From NCBI GenBank assembly GCA_003640645.1, contig QGHH01000001.1:304186-368185 (forward strand): a stretch of 64,000 nucleotides of DNA. The letters are read 5' to 3'. The notes under the pieces are model-generated. The model searched no databases, was not told the origin of the DNA, and was given only the letters and a program-made list of their open reading frames with translations. Each line of letters starts with the position of its first letter. Position 1 is the first letter of the stretch. The position numbers were made by a program, and so were the translations under genes. Below, one piece after another: positions 56,868 to 64,000 of this stretch. Source of the DNA: Fredinandcohnia aciditolerans. GTDB lineage: Bacteria > Bacillota > Bacilli > Bacillales > Bacillaceae_L.

Positions 56868-56892
56868 AAAAAAACGGTCCTAGATAGGACCG
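56868..56892 (-). terminator. Terminator after the PTS IIA gene
   Basis: CGGTCCT-AGAT-AGGACCG hairpin; on the minus strand T7 follows. Confidence 0.88.
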
Positions 56893-56897
56893 CAAGC

Positions 56898-57395
56898 TTA
56901 TTTTTTCTTCACTTTTGCAAGCTCTGTTGAACCCGCTGTTGCTTGGCCACTTCCAATTATCTCAAACGTTTCAACTGCATCAAAATTAGTGATGATAACT
57001 GGTGTAATTGTACTCGCCGCCTTCTCTCTTATTAAATCTAAATCAAAGGTTACGAGATTGGTTCCAACCTCAACTTTATCCCCTTCTTTTACATGTGTAG
57101 TGAAGCCTTCACCCTTCATGTTCACTGTATCAAGACCTATATGTATAAGAAGTTCTAAACCTATTTCAGTTTTTATACCAACAGCATGTTTTGTCGGAAA
57201 GACCTGAATTATTTCACCTTTCACAGGAGAAACGACTTTCCCTTCTGACGGATCAATCGCAAGCCCATCGCCCATCATTTTTTGAGAAAAGACAGGATCG
57301 GGCACCTCTTCTAAGGCAAGGATTTTTCCATTTGCAGGAGCCACTAACACTTCCTCTATTTTTTTATCTTTACTTCCAAATAATTTTTTAAACAT
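56898..57395 (-). CDS. PTS glucose-type IIA protein
   Basis: 165 aa stand-alone EIIA-Glc-like protein. The phospho-accepting histidine is in LELLIHIGLDTVNMKGEGF (about residue 93), and the partner histidine in FPTKHAVGIKT. It accepts phosphate from HPr and passes it to a IIBC partner encoded elsewhere. B. subtilis YpqE is the comparable free IIA. ATG follows TTGGAGG. Monocistronic with a strong terminator. Confidence 0.92.
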   Translation of the reverse strand: MFKKLFGSKDKKIEEVLVAPANGKILALEEVPDPVFSQKMMGDGLAIDPSEGKVVSPVKGEIIQVFPTKHAVGIKTEIGLELLIHIGLDTVNMKGEGFTTHVKEGDKVEVGTNLVTFDLDLIREKAASTITPVIITNFDAVETFEIIGSGQATAGSTELAKVKKK

Positions 57396-57592
57396 AATGA
57401 GCCTCCAATATTAAAGATATGTTTAGTTGTATCATACCCATATTAAGAAAAAAAGAATTATGACTGGGTTAAATAGCATATTCATTTTGTCAAAATATTA
57501 TCGAGTATGCAAGTAATATAGAAGGATTATCGGTGAATTTGTCGAATTTCTAACAAAAAGCAGTATTCGAAAAATTTAAAAACTAGAGGGAG

Positions 57593-58867
57593 ATGGAGCA
57601 AAAGTTGTTAGAGCATATTGGACATGTTCTTTACCATGTACTAATCGTTATTTTTCCTATTCTTATATATTATTTATTGACTATTCAAGATAATCATTCT
57701 TCTGCAAAGCTTCACCGAAATAAACTTCTTGGAATGATTATCATTATGCTTCTTTTAACTGTCACTTTCCCAGTAACATACGCGAATGGATTCGCATATG
57801 ATTTTCGGATAATCCCGATATTTATCGCATTCCTCTATATAGGATTTATCCAAGGAATTGTTGTTATTTTAATTATGCTAGGTTATTTATTACTGCTTGG
57901 ATATACGAACGTTCTCCTGTCTATTATGAATTATGCAATTATTGTATTCATTTTTTATTTTCTCTTAAAAAGGTACCATTCTCTTCTATTAAATAAAAAG
58001 CTAATCACACTTACATGTATTTACAGTTTCATTGTTATAACAAGAGCAATTACCTTAGTAAAATATAACCAAGTTGATCAAATTCTAATTATGATCCTCT
58101 TTTCGTTTATTACGTGGATTACCATCTTATTAGTAGTTCTACTTATTGAAAACTTAAAGCAACAAATTCTCTTACAAAGGGAATTAAGACGTTCTGAAAA
58201 ATTGAACGTAGTTAGCCAACTAGCAGCATCAGTTGCCCATGAGGTACGCAATCCACTAACTACAGTAAATGGATTTTTACAGTTAATTATTCGAGACGAT
58301 AACATTACTGATAAACAGCGAAATTATATCGGTATTACCCTTTCTGAATTAAATCGTGCACAATCAATCATAAATGATTATTTATCTCTTGCTAAGCCAA
58401 ATAATAGTAATAGTGAATTGGTAAACATCAGCGAAGAACTATCAAAAACGGTTGAACTCATGACATCTTATACAAATATTCAAAGCATTGAGGTTGAAAC
58501 CTTCATTGAAGACTCGTTATACATTAACGGGAATAAAGATGAAATCAAACAAGTCTTGATAAATATTATTAAAAACGCAATAGAAGCAATTGGAAATGAC
58601 GGCTTATTGCAAATAAATGCTTTTACAACAGACCAAGACATTATTGTTAAAATTACTGACAATGGTCCTGGAATGACAAAAGAACAACTTTCCAAAATAG
58701 GTACCCCTTTTTATTCAACAAAAGATAAAGGAACTGGCATAGGGCTGACCATTTGTTTTCAAATAGTTGAGCAATTAAAAGGTTCAATCGATGTAGAAAG
58801 TACAGTTGGGATAGGTACCTCTTTTCTTATCAAGTTACCAATATCCAAAAATCCTCCAATATTTTAA
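57593..58867 (+). CDS. KinB-like sporulation sensor histidine kinase
   Basis: 424 aa from ATG 57593; a TTG at 57605 is the alternative, with a better-placed GGAG. About six transmembrane helices (to residue 195) without a large extracellular domain, as in KinB. Then HisKA with SVAHEVRNPLTTVNGFLQL (phospho-histidine) and an ATPase domain (NIIKNAIEAIGN, DNGPGMTKEQL, GTGIGLTICFQI). KinB of B. subtilis is 428 aa and phosphorylates Spo0F. Bacillus species have several such paralogues, so the exact identity is open. No partner response regulator is adjacent, typical of orphan phosphorelay kinases. Confidence 0.82.
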   Translation: MEQKLLEHIGHVLYHVLIVIFPILIYYLLTIQDNHSSAKLHRNKLLGMIIIMLLLTVTFPVTYANGFAYDFRIIPIFIAFLYIGFIQGIVVILIMLGYLLLLGYTNVLLSIMNYAIIVFIFYFLLKRYHSLLLNKKLITLTCIYSFIVITRAITLVKYNQVDQILIMILFSFITWITILLVVLLIENLKQQILLQRELRRSEKLNVVSQLAASVAHEVRNPLTTVNGFLQLIIRDDNITDKQRNYIGITLSELNRAQSIINDYLSLAKPNNSNSELVNISEELSKTVELMTSYTNIQSIEVETFIEDSLYINGNKDEIKQVLINIIKNAIEAIGNDGLLQINAFTTDQDIIVKITDNGPGMTKEQLSKIGTPFYSTKDKGTGIGLTICFQIVEQLKGSIDVESTVGIGTSFLIKLPISKNPPIF

Positions 58868-58885
58868 AACATGAGGTGAAACATA

Positions 58886-59563
58886 ATGTGTGGTCGATTT
58901 ACTCTTTTTGCAGAGTACGATGATATACTTAACCGTTTTGATATAGAAGCGGCAATTGAACAAGATTTATATCAACCAAGCTATAACATTGCCCCTTCAC
59001 ATTCGGTTCTTTCAGTTATAAATGACGGTACACAAAATCGCTTAGGTTATTTACGTTGGGGCTTTGTCCCTTCATGGGCAAAGGATGAGAAAGTCGGATA
59101 TAAAATGATCAATGCACGCGCTGAATCATTGGCTAAAAAACCAAGCTTCAGACATGCCTTTAAACATAGACGCTGTCTGATTATTGCAGATAGCTTTTAT
59201 GAATGGAAAAAAGGGCCTAACAAAACAAAAACACCGATACGAATTAAATTAAAATCCAATGATATGTTCGCAATGGCGGGAATCTGGGAACGTTGGAAAT
59301 CTCCGGATGGTCATAACTTATATTCTTGTTCAATCATTACCACAACCCCAAACGAACTAATGAGGGATATTCATGACCGTATGCCAGTTATATTAAATAA
59401 AGAGGACGAACAAGCATGGCTTGACCCATCTCTAAAGGATGTATCAAGGGTTTCACAACTACTCAAACCACTGGCTGCTGACAACATGGAGGCATATGAG
59501 GTTTCGTCCTTAGTAAACTCGCCTAGCAATAACTCACCAAATTTAATTCAAAAAATATGTTAA
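58886..59563 (+). CDS. SOS response-associated peptidase (SRAP/YedK/HMCES family)
   Basis: 225 aa. The catalytic cysteine is residue 2 after methionine removal (MCGRFTLF). Other conserved residues are in PSYNIAPSH, LRWGFVPSWAKD, MINARAESLAKKPSFR, and the final histidine in DRMPVIL (preceding HD). The family crosslinks covalently to abasic sites in single-stranded DNA, shielding them, and self-releases. ATG follows GAGGTGAAAC. It sits 18 nt after the kinase gene and may be co-transcribed. Confidence 0.93.
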   Translation: MCGRFTLFAEYDDILNRFDIEAAIEQDLYQPSYNIAPSHSVLSVINDGTQNRLGYLRWGFVPSWAKDEKVGYKMINARAESLAKKPSFRHAFKHRRCLIIADSFYEWKKGPNKTKTPIRIKLKSNDMFAMAGIWERWKSPDGHNLYSCSIITTTPNELMRDIHDRMPVILNKEDEQAWLDPSLKDVSRVSQLLKPLAADNMEAYEVSSLVNSPSNNSPNLIQKIC

Positions 59564-59570
59564 TGAAGAA

Positions 59571-59604
59571 AACGACTAATTCCTATCATGGATTAGTTGT
59601 TTTT
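59571..59604 (+). terminator. Terminator after the SRAP gene
   Basis: AACGACTAAT / ATTAGTTGTTTT stem (one G-T pair) with an 11-nt loop and a T6 run. Confidence 0.75.
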
Positions 59605-59833
59605 TATTTTTAAAAACACTAATTATCTCAAAACTATTATTTTAGTATACCGAAACTCTTGTGACTATATGGTAGTCACTTTTACTTATGTATAGGTTTG
59701 AAAAACTTGATTTCTATGATAAATAATGCCTATTTTTTCATAACTTCCCTTTATGTCAAAGAGTTCTATGTTTTTTAAATACCAAATTTTTCACCTTAAA
59801 ATTTCATTTCCAACTCTTAAATTTTATACACAA

Positions 59834-59861
59834 TTGACAATTTTCGTGTTAAACTTACAAA
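59834..59861 (+). promoter_or_regulatory. Candidate SigA promoter of sstT
   Basis: TTGACA (59834-59839), a 16-nt spacer and TACAAA (59856-59861). The remaining 59605-59934 region is AT-rich; I see no other element in it. Confidence 0.4.
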
Positions 59862-59934
59862 TATTATATTATTCATATAATATTAATTTCTAAAAATAAT
59901 AATGTGTACAACCATTCAAAAAGGGGGAAAGAAT

Positions 59935-61170
59935 ATGAAACTAATGTTTCACAAATGGAACCAAATCAGTCTAGTTAAGCGAATTCTAGTTGGTATTATC
60001 GTTGGTATCTTTTTAGCTTTAGTTGTGCCAGAAGGAGCGAAATGGGTAAGTATTTTTGGTTCATTATTTGTAGGTGCACTAAAAGCTGTTGCACCAGTTT
60101 TGGTCCTATTCTTAGTTATTGACGCAATTGCTAAACATCGAAGTGGAACTCAAACAAATATCAAATCAATTATCGGCTTATATGCAATCAGTACTTTCTT
60201 AGCTGGATTAGTAGCAGTTATCGTAAGTTTCATCTTTCCAGTCAAATTGACACTTGTTTCAGGTGCGGAGGACGTTTCACCACCAAGTGGTATTTTAGAG
60301 GTTCTCCAAACATTACTATTTAATGTTGTAGATAACCCAGTTAATGCTCTAATGAATGCAAACTACATCGGAATTCTGGCTTGGGCAATTGTTCTTGGAT
60401 TTGCATTAAAAAATGCAAACGATACATCAAAGACATTGATTTCAAATGTTTCTGATGCGATCTCAACAGTTGTAAAATGGGTAATCAGCTTAGCTCCAGT
60501 TGGAATTATGGGCCTAGTCTTCGATGCATTTGTAACAAACGGGCTTTCTGCATTAATGGAATATGGAAAAATCTTAGCCCTTTTACTTGGCTGTATGTTT
60601 TTTATTGCCCTGGTTGTTAATCCATTAATTGTCTATTTCTATGTTCGCCAAAACCCATATCCACTTGTCTTTAGATGTCTAAGAGAGAGTGGAATTACTG
60701 CATTCTTTACACGCAGCTCTGCTGCTAATATTCCAGTCAACATGGGACTTTGCGAAAAACTTGAGCTTGATAAAGATACTTACTCAATTTCAATTCCAAT
60801 AGGTGCTACTGTAAATATGGCTGGGGCAGCAGTGACAATTTCCGTACTAACTCTTGCTGCCGTTCATACTCTAGGTATTGAAGTTGATTTTGCAACAGCT
60901 CTTATTCTTAGCGTACTTTCAGCGGTTTCAGCTGCTGGCGCGTCAGGTGTTGCAGGTGGATCACTTTTACTTATTCCTTTGGCGTCAAGCTTGTTCGGAA
61001 TTCCGAACGATGTTGCTATGCAAGTCGTTGCAGTTGGTTTCATCATCGGTGTCCTACAAGACTCTTGTGAGACAGCCCTTAACTCATCATCGGACGTACT
61101 TTTCACAGCAACAGCTGAATACGCCAAGAAACGAAAAGAAAAGAAGAATATTACAGTTAAGTCTGCTTAA
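59935..61170 (+). CDS. sstT: Serine/threonine:Na+ symporter SstT
   Basis: 411 aa from ATG 59935 (AAGGGGGAAAG upstream; the frame extends 11 codons further without a site). DAACS (glutamate-transporter-like) fold, eight helices and two hairpins. Signatures [20 protein letters not shown] (HP1) and [17 protein letters not shown] (TM7) are specific to SstT. It imports serine and threonine with sodium. Monocistronic with a strong terminator. A second DAACS gene lies 1.8 kb downstream. Confidence 0.92.
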   Translation: MKLMFHKWNQISLVKRILVGIIVGIFLALVVPEGAKWVSIFGSLFVGALKAVAPVLVLFLVIDAIAKHRSGTQTNIKSIIGLYAISTFLAGLVAVIVSFIFPVKLTLVSGAEDVSPPSGILEVLQTLLFNVVDNPVNALMNANYIGILAWAIVLGFALKNANDTSKTLISNVSDAISTVVKWVISLAPVGIMGLVFDAFVTNGLSALMEYGKILALLLGCMFFIALVVNPLIVYFYVRQNPYPLVFRCLRESGITAFFTRSSAANIPVNMGLCEKLELDKDTYSISIPIGATVNMAGAAVTISVLTLAAVHTLGIEVDFATALILSVLSAVSAAGASGVAGGSLLLIPLASSLFGIPNDVAMQVVAVGFIIGVLQDSCETALNSSSDVLFTATAEYAKKRKEKKNITVKSA

Positions 61171-61198
61171 TTTTTAATAAAAACATATTAATCAAAAT

Positions 61199-61237
61199 AA
61201 AAAGACAAAGGGACTAATGCAGTCTCTTTGTCTTTTT
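61199..61237 (+). terminator. Bidirectional terminator after sstT
   Basis: AAAAGACAAAGGGACT / AGTCTCTTTGTCTTTT stem with one mismatch and a T run. Confidence 0.88.
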
Positions 61238-61239
61238 TA

Positions 61240-62250
61240 TCAAGATTGTTTTTTTATTATTTTTTCTCTGTCATCTGTTTGTGGAGGCTCCTCCAACCAC
61301 CCATGTTTAATCATGATATTTGCCCCATCCTCTGCGTACATGGATATTTCCGGAATTAGTGATGCATATCTTAATCCTATATCTCTCCTTGGGCTAGCCG
61401 CCATGGCCATTCCGAAATTCCCAATACCCGCTGCAATCATAGCTGACACATGAAACATAATAAGTTTATCAGAGAAAACACTTGCTTTACTATCTGTAAC
61501 AGCTGAATCCCAACTCATTGGAGCAGGAAGATCCTCTTTGATTAAAAATTCGCTAAAAAGTTCTATATATTTTTGCGAAAGTTTCTTTCCTCTTACTAAG
61601 AATTTTTATACATCATTACCTTTAGCAGTTTGTGCAAATCCTGTCATCAGGACCTTACCAATCGCATTGGTTTGTATATTTAAAAATAAATGACTAATTT
61701 CAACAGAGGTTAGGGCTCTTTTCTTCCCCATGAAACCAGCTAAAAAATGCTGTTTCTCTACAAAATCAACCTTGTCGGGAATAGATATATATGGAGGTCT
61801 TACATATATTCCTTGTTTTAACATTAATTCACGTGTTTGGTCCTGCAATTCAACACCTAAATTTAATACCCGCTTATGAAAAGCAATTACATCGGGCCGT
61901 GTCGCAAGGCCGAGTGCTCCACTACTACCTGCCATTCCAAGAATAGACATCTGCCTTAAGTACATTAATACGAAAGTATCAGAAAATAGTCTAGGAGCTT
62001 TAACATCTACATCTCGTTCTGTAAATCCTAATGGGATAGGAAATTCTTCTTTTTCAAAAATTTCACGTACAATTTTTTGGCTTTCTTTAGATGATTCTAG
62101 TGTATATTCAATAATTGGACGTACTTCCTCATCTTCAACTTTATCTAAAAAATACAAATTAACACATTCAGCTAACGTATCGTTTATGTATTGTGTCCAT
62201 AAGCTCGACATCTCCGCAGCTGTTAAACGAATCTTGTTTTTATCCTCCAT
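61240..62250 (-). pseudogene. DUF3231 family protein, interrupted by one in-frame stop
   Basis: Two open frames in the same reading frame are divided by a single TAA at 61608-61606. The first encodes about 214 residues (MEDKNKIRLTAAEMSSLWTQ to FAQTAKGNDV); after the stop the frame continues KFLVRGKKLSQKYIELFSEF and on to MSWDSAVTDSKAS and DREKIIKKQS. Together they make about 336 residues, the normal length of DUF3231, with its two ferritin-like helical halves. No frameshift is seen. A tyrosine codon (TAT/TAC) to TAA change would explain it. Whether it is a true recent pseudogene or a sequence error cannot be told here. DUF3231 function is unknown; it is common in spore formers. Confidence 0.85.
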
Positions 62251-62343
62251 GTGAACGACCAACCTCCCAGTCTAGTCCTATCAAGGATAATTTCTCCAAA
62301 AACGGATAAAATTATTATAATTATTATCCCAAGCCTGAAAGAA

Positions 62344-62375
62344 CGCAAAAAAAACCACTTGAGAAAACTCAAGTG
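62344..62375 (-). terminator. Terminator after tRNA-Val
   Basis: CACTTGAG-AAAA-CTCAAGTG perfect hairpin; on the minus strand T8 follows. Confidence 0.85.
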
Positions 62376-62384
62376 ATCTCATGA

Positions 62385-62457
62385 TGATTCCGAGAGGGCT
62401 CGAACCTCCGACCCCTACCCTGTCAAGGTAGTGCTCTCCCAGCTGAGCTACGGAATC
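62385..62457 (-). tRNA. tRNA-Val (GAC anticodon)
   Basis: 73-nt cloverleaf. Acceptor arms GATTCCG and CGGAATC pair perfectly; the D arm is GCTC-AGCTGGGA-GAGC; the anticodon arm CTACC-TTGACAG-GGTAG gives anticodon GAC (valine, codons GUC/GUU); the T arm GGAGGTTCGAGCCCTC is canonical. CCA is not encoded. It is a single tRNA gene with its own terminator. Confidence 0.95.
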
Positions 62458-62672
62458 ACTATATGAATAATTCATAATATACATCCGTTTTGAGGGTTTG
62501 TCAATCAAATTCTAGTAAATTATTTGTTTGGTGACATACTTTTAGTTTTACTGCAATTTTTGGCCACCTTCCCCTATGAAAATATATTCAAAATTAAAAT
62601 AATGCTAAAGTAATATTGACATCTAGTCTTCATCTATGTAAACATAATAATGAGGCAAAGTACAATTTAATA

Positions 62673-62832
62673 GTCGCTGAATTCCCATTTTTGGGAAACG
62701 GGGGAACCATAAACGTGCAAAAAGGCACACGGGGTGAATCCTTTTTATAAAGGTAGGAGATACTCTTCATCCGAATCCGACAGCTAACCTCGTAAGCATT
62801 TGGAGAGAGCATTGTTGCGCAAATTTACCTGC
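62673..62832 (+). promoter_or_regulatory. c-di-AMP (ydaO/yuaA) riboswitch
   Basis: The conserved ydaO words appear in order: CGCTGAATTCCC, ACGGGGGAACCATA, CGGGGTGAATCCT, GTAGGAGATACTCTTCATCC, then GAATCCGACAGCTAACCTCGTAAGC. This class binds cyclic di-AMP and usually switches genes off when the second messenger is high. A terminator follows at 62833-62861 and the regulated gene begins at 62962. A TTGACA lies at 62616-62621, with no strong -10. Aptamer edges are approximate. Confidence 0.93.
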
Positions 62833-62864
62833 AAAGCCACGAGCCTAACTCTCGTGGCTTTTTG
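62833..62864 (+). terminator. Riboswitch expression-platform terminator
   Basis: 11-bp perfect stem AAAGCCACGAG / CTCGTGGCTTT, 7-nt loop, T run, directly after the c-di-AMP aptamer. Confidence 0.9.
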
Positions 62865-62961
62865 TGTCTTACGAAAAGAATGATAATCATCGACATGCGC
62901 ACTCCCATTTGTTTTGCCAAAAAAAGAAAACACTTTCAATACAACTTAGAGGAGGTTTTTT

Positions 62962-64000
62962 ATGTCATTAACTAAGAAGATTTTATTAGGTTTAGGTCTT
63001 GGTGCGATTGTAGGTCTTATTTTGAATTTAACATCACCTACTGTTTTTGAATATGCAAATACGTGGGTATTCGTTCCATTGGGGCAAATTTTCTTGAATT
63101 TAATTAAAATGCTTGTTGTTCCAATAGTCTTGGTATCTATTACTCTAGGGGTTGCAGGTCTTGGAGATCCTAAGAAACTTGGACGTATTGGTGCAAAAAC
63201 CATTACTTATTTCTTAGCAACAACAACGATTGCCATTATAATCGCAATCGTACTTGCCTCCATTTTCAAACCTGGTGCTGGTGGTGGCTTTGATACTGAA
63301 GGAGCAACCTATGATGGCGCAACTGAAGCTCCTCCTGTTATGGAAACGCTAATAAATATTATTCCAACAAACCCTATTACAGCAATGAATGATGCAAATA
63401 TGCTTCAAATTATTGCATTTGCTATTTTCATAGGTTTAGCCCTAACGGTTTTAGGTGAAAAAACAAAGGGAATATTAAATTTGTTTGAACAAGCTAATGA
63501 AATCATGATGTATCTTGTTAATCTTGTAATGAAAACAGCACCATATGGAACGTTTGGATTAATTGCAACCGCTATAGGAAGCCAAGGGTATGATGCAATA
63601 AAAGCAATGCTTGCATACTTCCTTATTGTACTAGCCGCTTTACTTATTCACGCTGTTATCACTTATGGTGGGACGATTGCATTACTGGCAAAACGAAACC
63701 CAATCGAATTTTTCAAAGGTTTTGCACCTGCTATGACAGTTGCATTTAGTACATCAAGTAGTAATGCCACGCTACCAGTGTCGATGGAAACTGCACAAAA
63801 GAATCTAAAGGTTCCCGAACAAATTAGTAGTTTTGTTCAACCTTTAGGTGCAACAATCAATATGGATGGAACAGCAATCATGCAAGGTGTAGCCACCATT
63901 TTCATTGCACAGGTATATGGATTTGAACTAACATTTACCCAAATTTTAGTGGTTATCTTAACCGCCGTCCTTGCAAGTGTCGGTACTGCTGGGGTTCCTG
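62962..64000 (+). CDS. Dicarboxylate/amino acid:cation symporter (partial, 3' end missing)
   Basis: 346 codons are present; the gene continues past 64000. ATG 62962 follows AGAGGAGGT. DAACS family: TM1 (KKILLGLGLGAIVGLILNL), TM3-4, HP1 with the serine-rich AFSTSSSNATLPVSMETAQ, TM7 with PLGATINMDGTAIMQG, the substrate- and sodium-binding NMDGT motif, and the beginning of HP2. It most resembles GltT/GltP-type glutamate/aspartate or dicarboxylate carriers. Control by a c-di-AMP riboswitch would lower amino-acid import when the messenger is high. Confidence 0.9.
   Translation, partial: MSLTKKILLGLGLGAIVGLILNLTSPTVFEYANTWVFVPLGQIFLNLIKMLVVPIVLVSITLGVAGLGDPKKLGRIGAKTITYFLATTTIAIIIAIVLASIFKPGAGGGFDTEGATYDGATEAPPVMETLINIIPTNPITAMNDANMLQIIAFAIFIGLALTVLGEKTKGILNLFEQANEIMMYLVNLVMKTAPYGTFGLIATAIGSQGYDAIKAMLAYFLIVLAALLIHAVITYGGTIALLAKRNPIEFFKGFAPAMTVAFSTSSSNATLPVSMETAQKNLKVPEQISSFVQPLGATINMDGTAIMQGVATIFIAQVYGFELTFTQILVVILTAVLASVGTAGVP

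Noticed and set aside
62281-62508. 75-aa minus-strand open frame
   Set aside because: It is a translation across the tRNA-Val gene and its terminator.

Overview
The window is low-GC chromosomal DNA from an endospore-forming Bacillaceae bacterium (Bacillus sensu lato). It carries an alpha/beta-type small acid-soluble spore protein, a Spo0E-type phosphatase, KinD-like and KinB-like sporulation kinases, a SigI-RsgI pair, CtsR boxes, S-box riboswitches, and Ku-LigD. Gene content between ligD-ku and ykvI-clpE broadly follows the Bacillus subtilis ykoU-ykvI region (ligD, ku, sigI, rsgI, sspD, ktrD, ogt, the mtn cluster, kinD, spo0E, motAB, clpE, ykvI). That comparison is from memory, and extra genes are inserted. 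No phage, transposase, rRNA or CRISPR was seen; there is one tRNA.

Layout. 1-2.3 kb: partial RarD-type permease, a degenerate 52-bp repeat array, two tiny genes and a CPBP protease. 2.3-7.6 kb: a three-gene amidohydrolase/membrane-protein operon (M20 peptidase, a 240-aa membrane protein, DUF5058) divergent from a GAF-PucR regulator, with an 18-bp palindrome between them. 7.6-14.8 kb: YkvI, CtsR-controlled ClpE, a DMT-type exporter, two GNAT acetyltransferases, methionine aminopeptidase. 14.8-22.8 kb: PepF-like peptidase, motAB behind a good SigD promoter, a cytoplasmic 5'-nucleotidase-like enzyme, KinD, an aldo/keto reductase. 23-25.6 kb: Fsr-like MFS exporter, Spo0E, CbpA (c-di-AMP binding). 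25.7-33.8 kb: a complete methionine salvage regulon, mtnWXBD and mtnKA each behind a SAM-I riboswitch, with mtnE and mtnU between. 33.9-40.4 kb: Ogt, chemoreceptor, B12-binding radical SAM protein, small genes, KtrD-like K+ transporter. 40.6-46 kb: sspD, sigI-rsgI, ku-ligD. 46-47.7 kb: a 1.7-kb gene-free stretch made of two different tandem arrays, both with a 52-bp period. 47.7-55 kb: RND exporter, OpuA glycine-betaine importer and a divergent GbsR-type regulator. 55-59.6 kb: an NprR-like RRNPP regulator with its own 39-aa propeptide gene, a PTS IIA protein, a KinB-like kinase, an SRAP protein. 59.9-64 kb: SstT, a DUF3231 gene split by an in-frame stop, tRNA-Val, and a c-di-AMP riboswitch leading a dicarboxylate/amino-acid symporter that runs off the end.

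Themes. (1) Sporulation phosphorelay input: KinD, a KinB-like kinase, Spo0E and a peptide-sensing RRNPP regulator. (2) c-di-AMP and osmotic control: CbpA, KtrD, the CBS-containing OpuAA and a ydaO/yuaA-type riboswitch in front of an amino-acid symporter. (3) Sulfur recycling through the DK-MTP enolase (MtnW/MtnX) route. The observations most worth pursuing are the NprR-like regulator/propeptide cassette, the riboswitch-symporter pair, the DUF5058 amidohydrolase operon, and the 52-bp-period repeat families.
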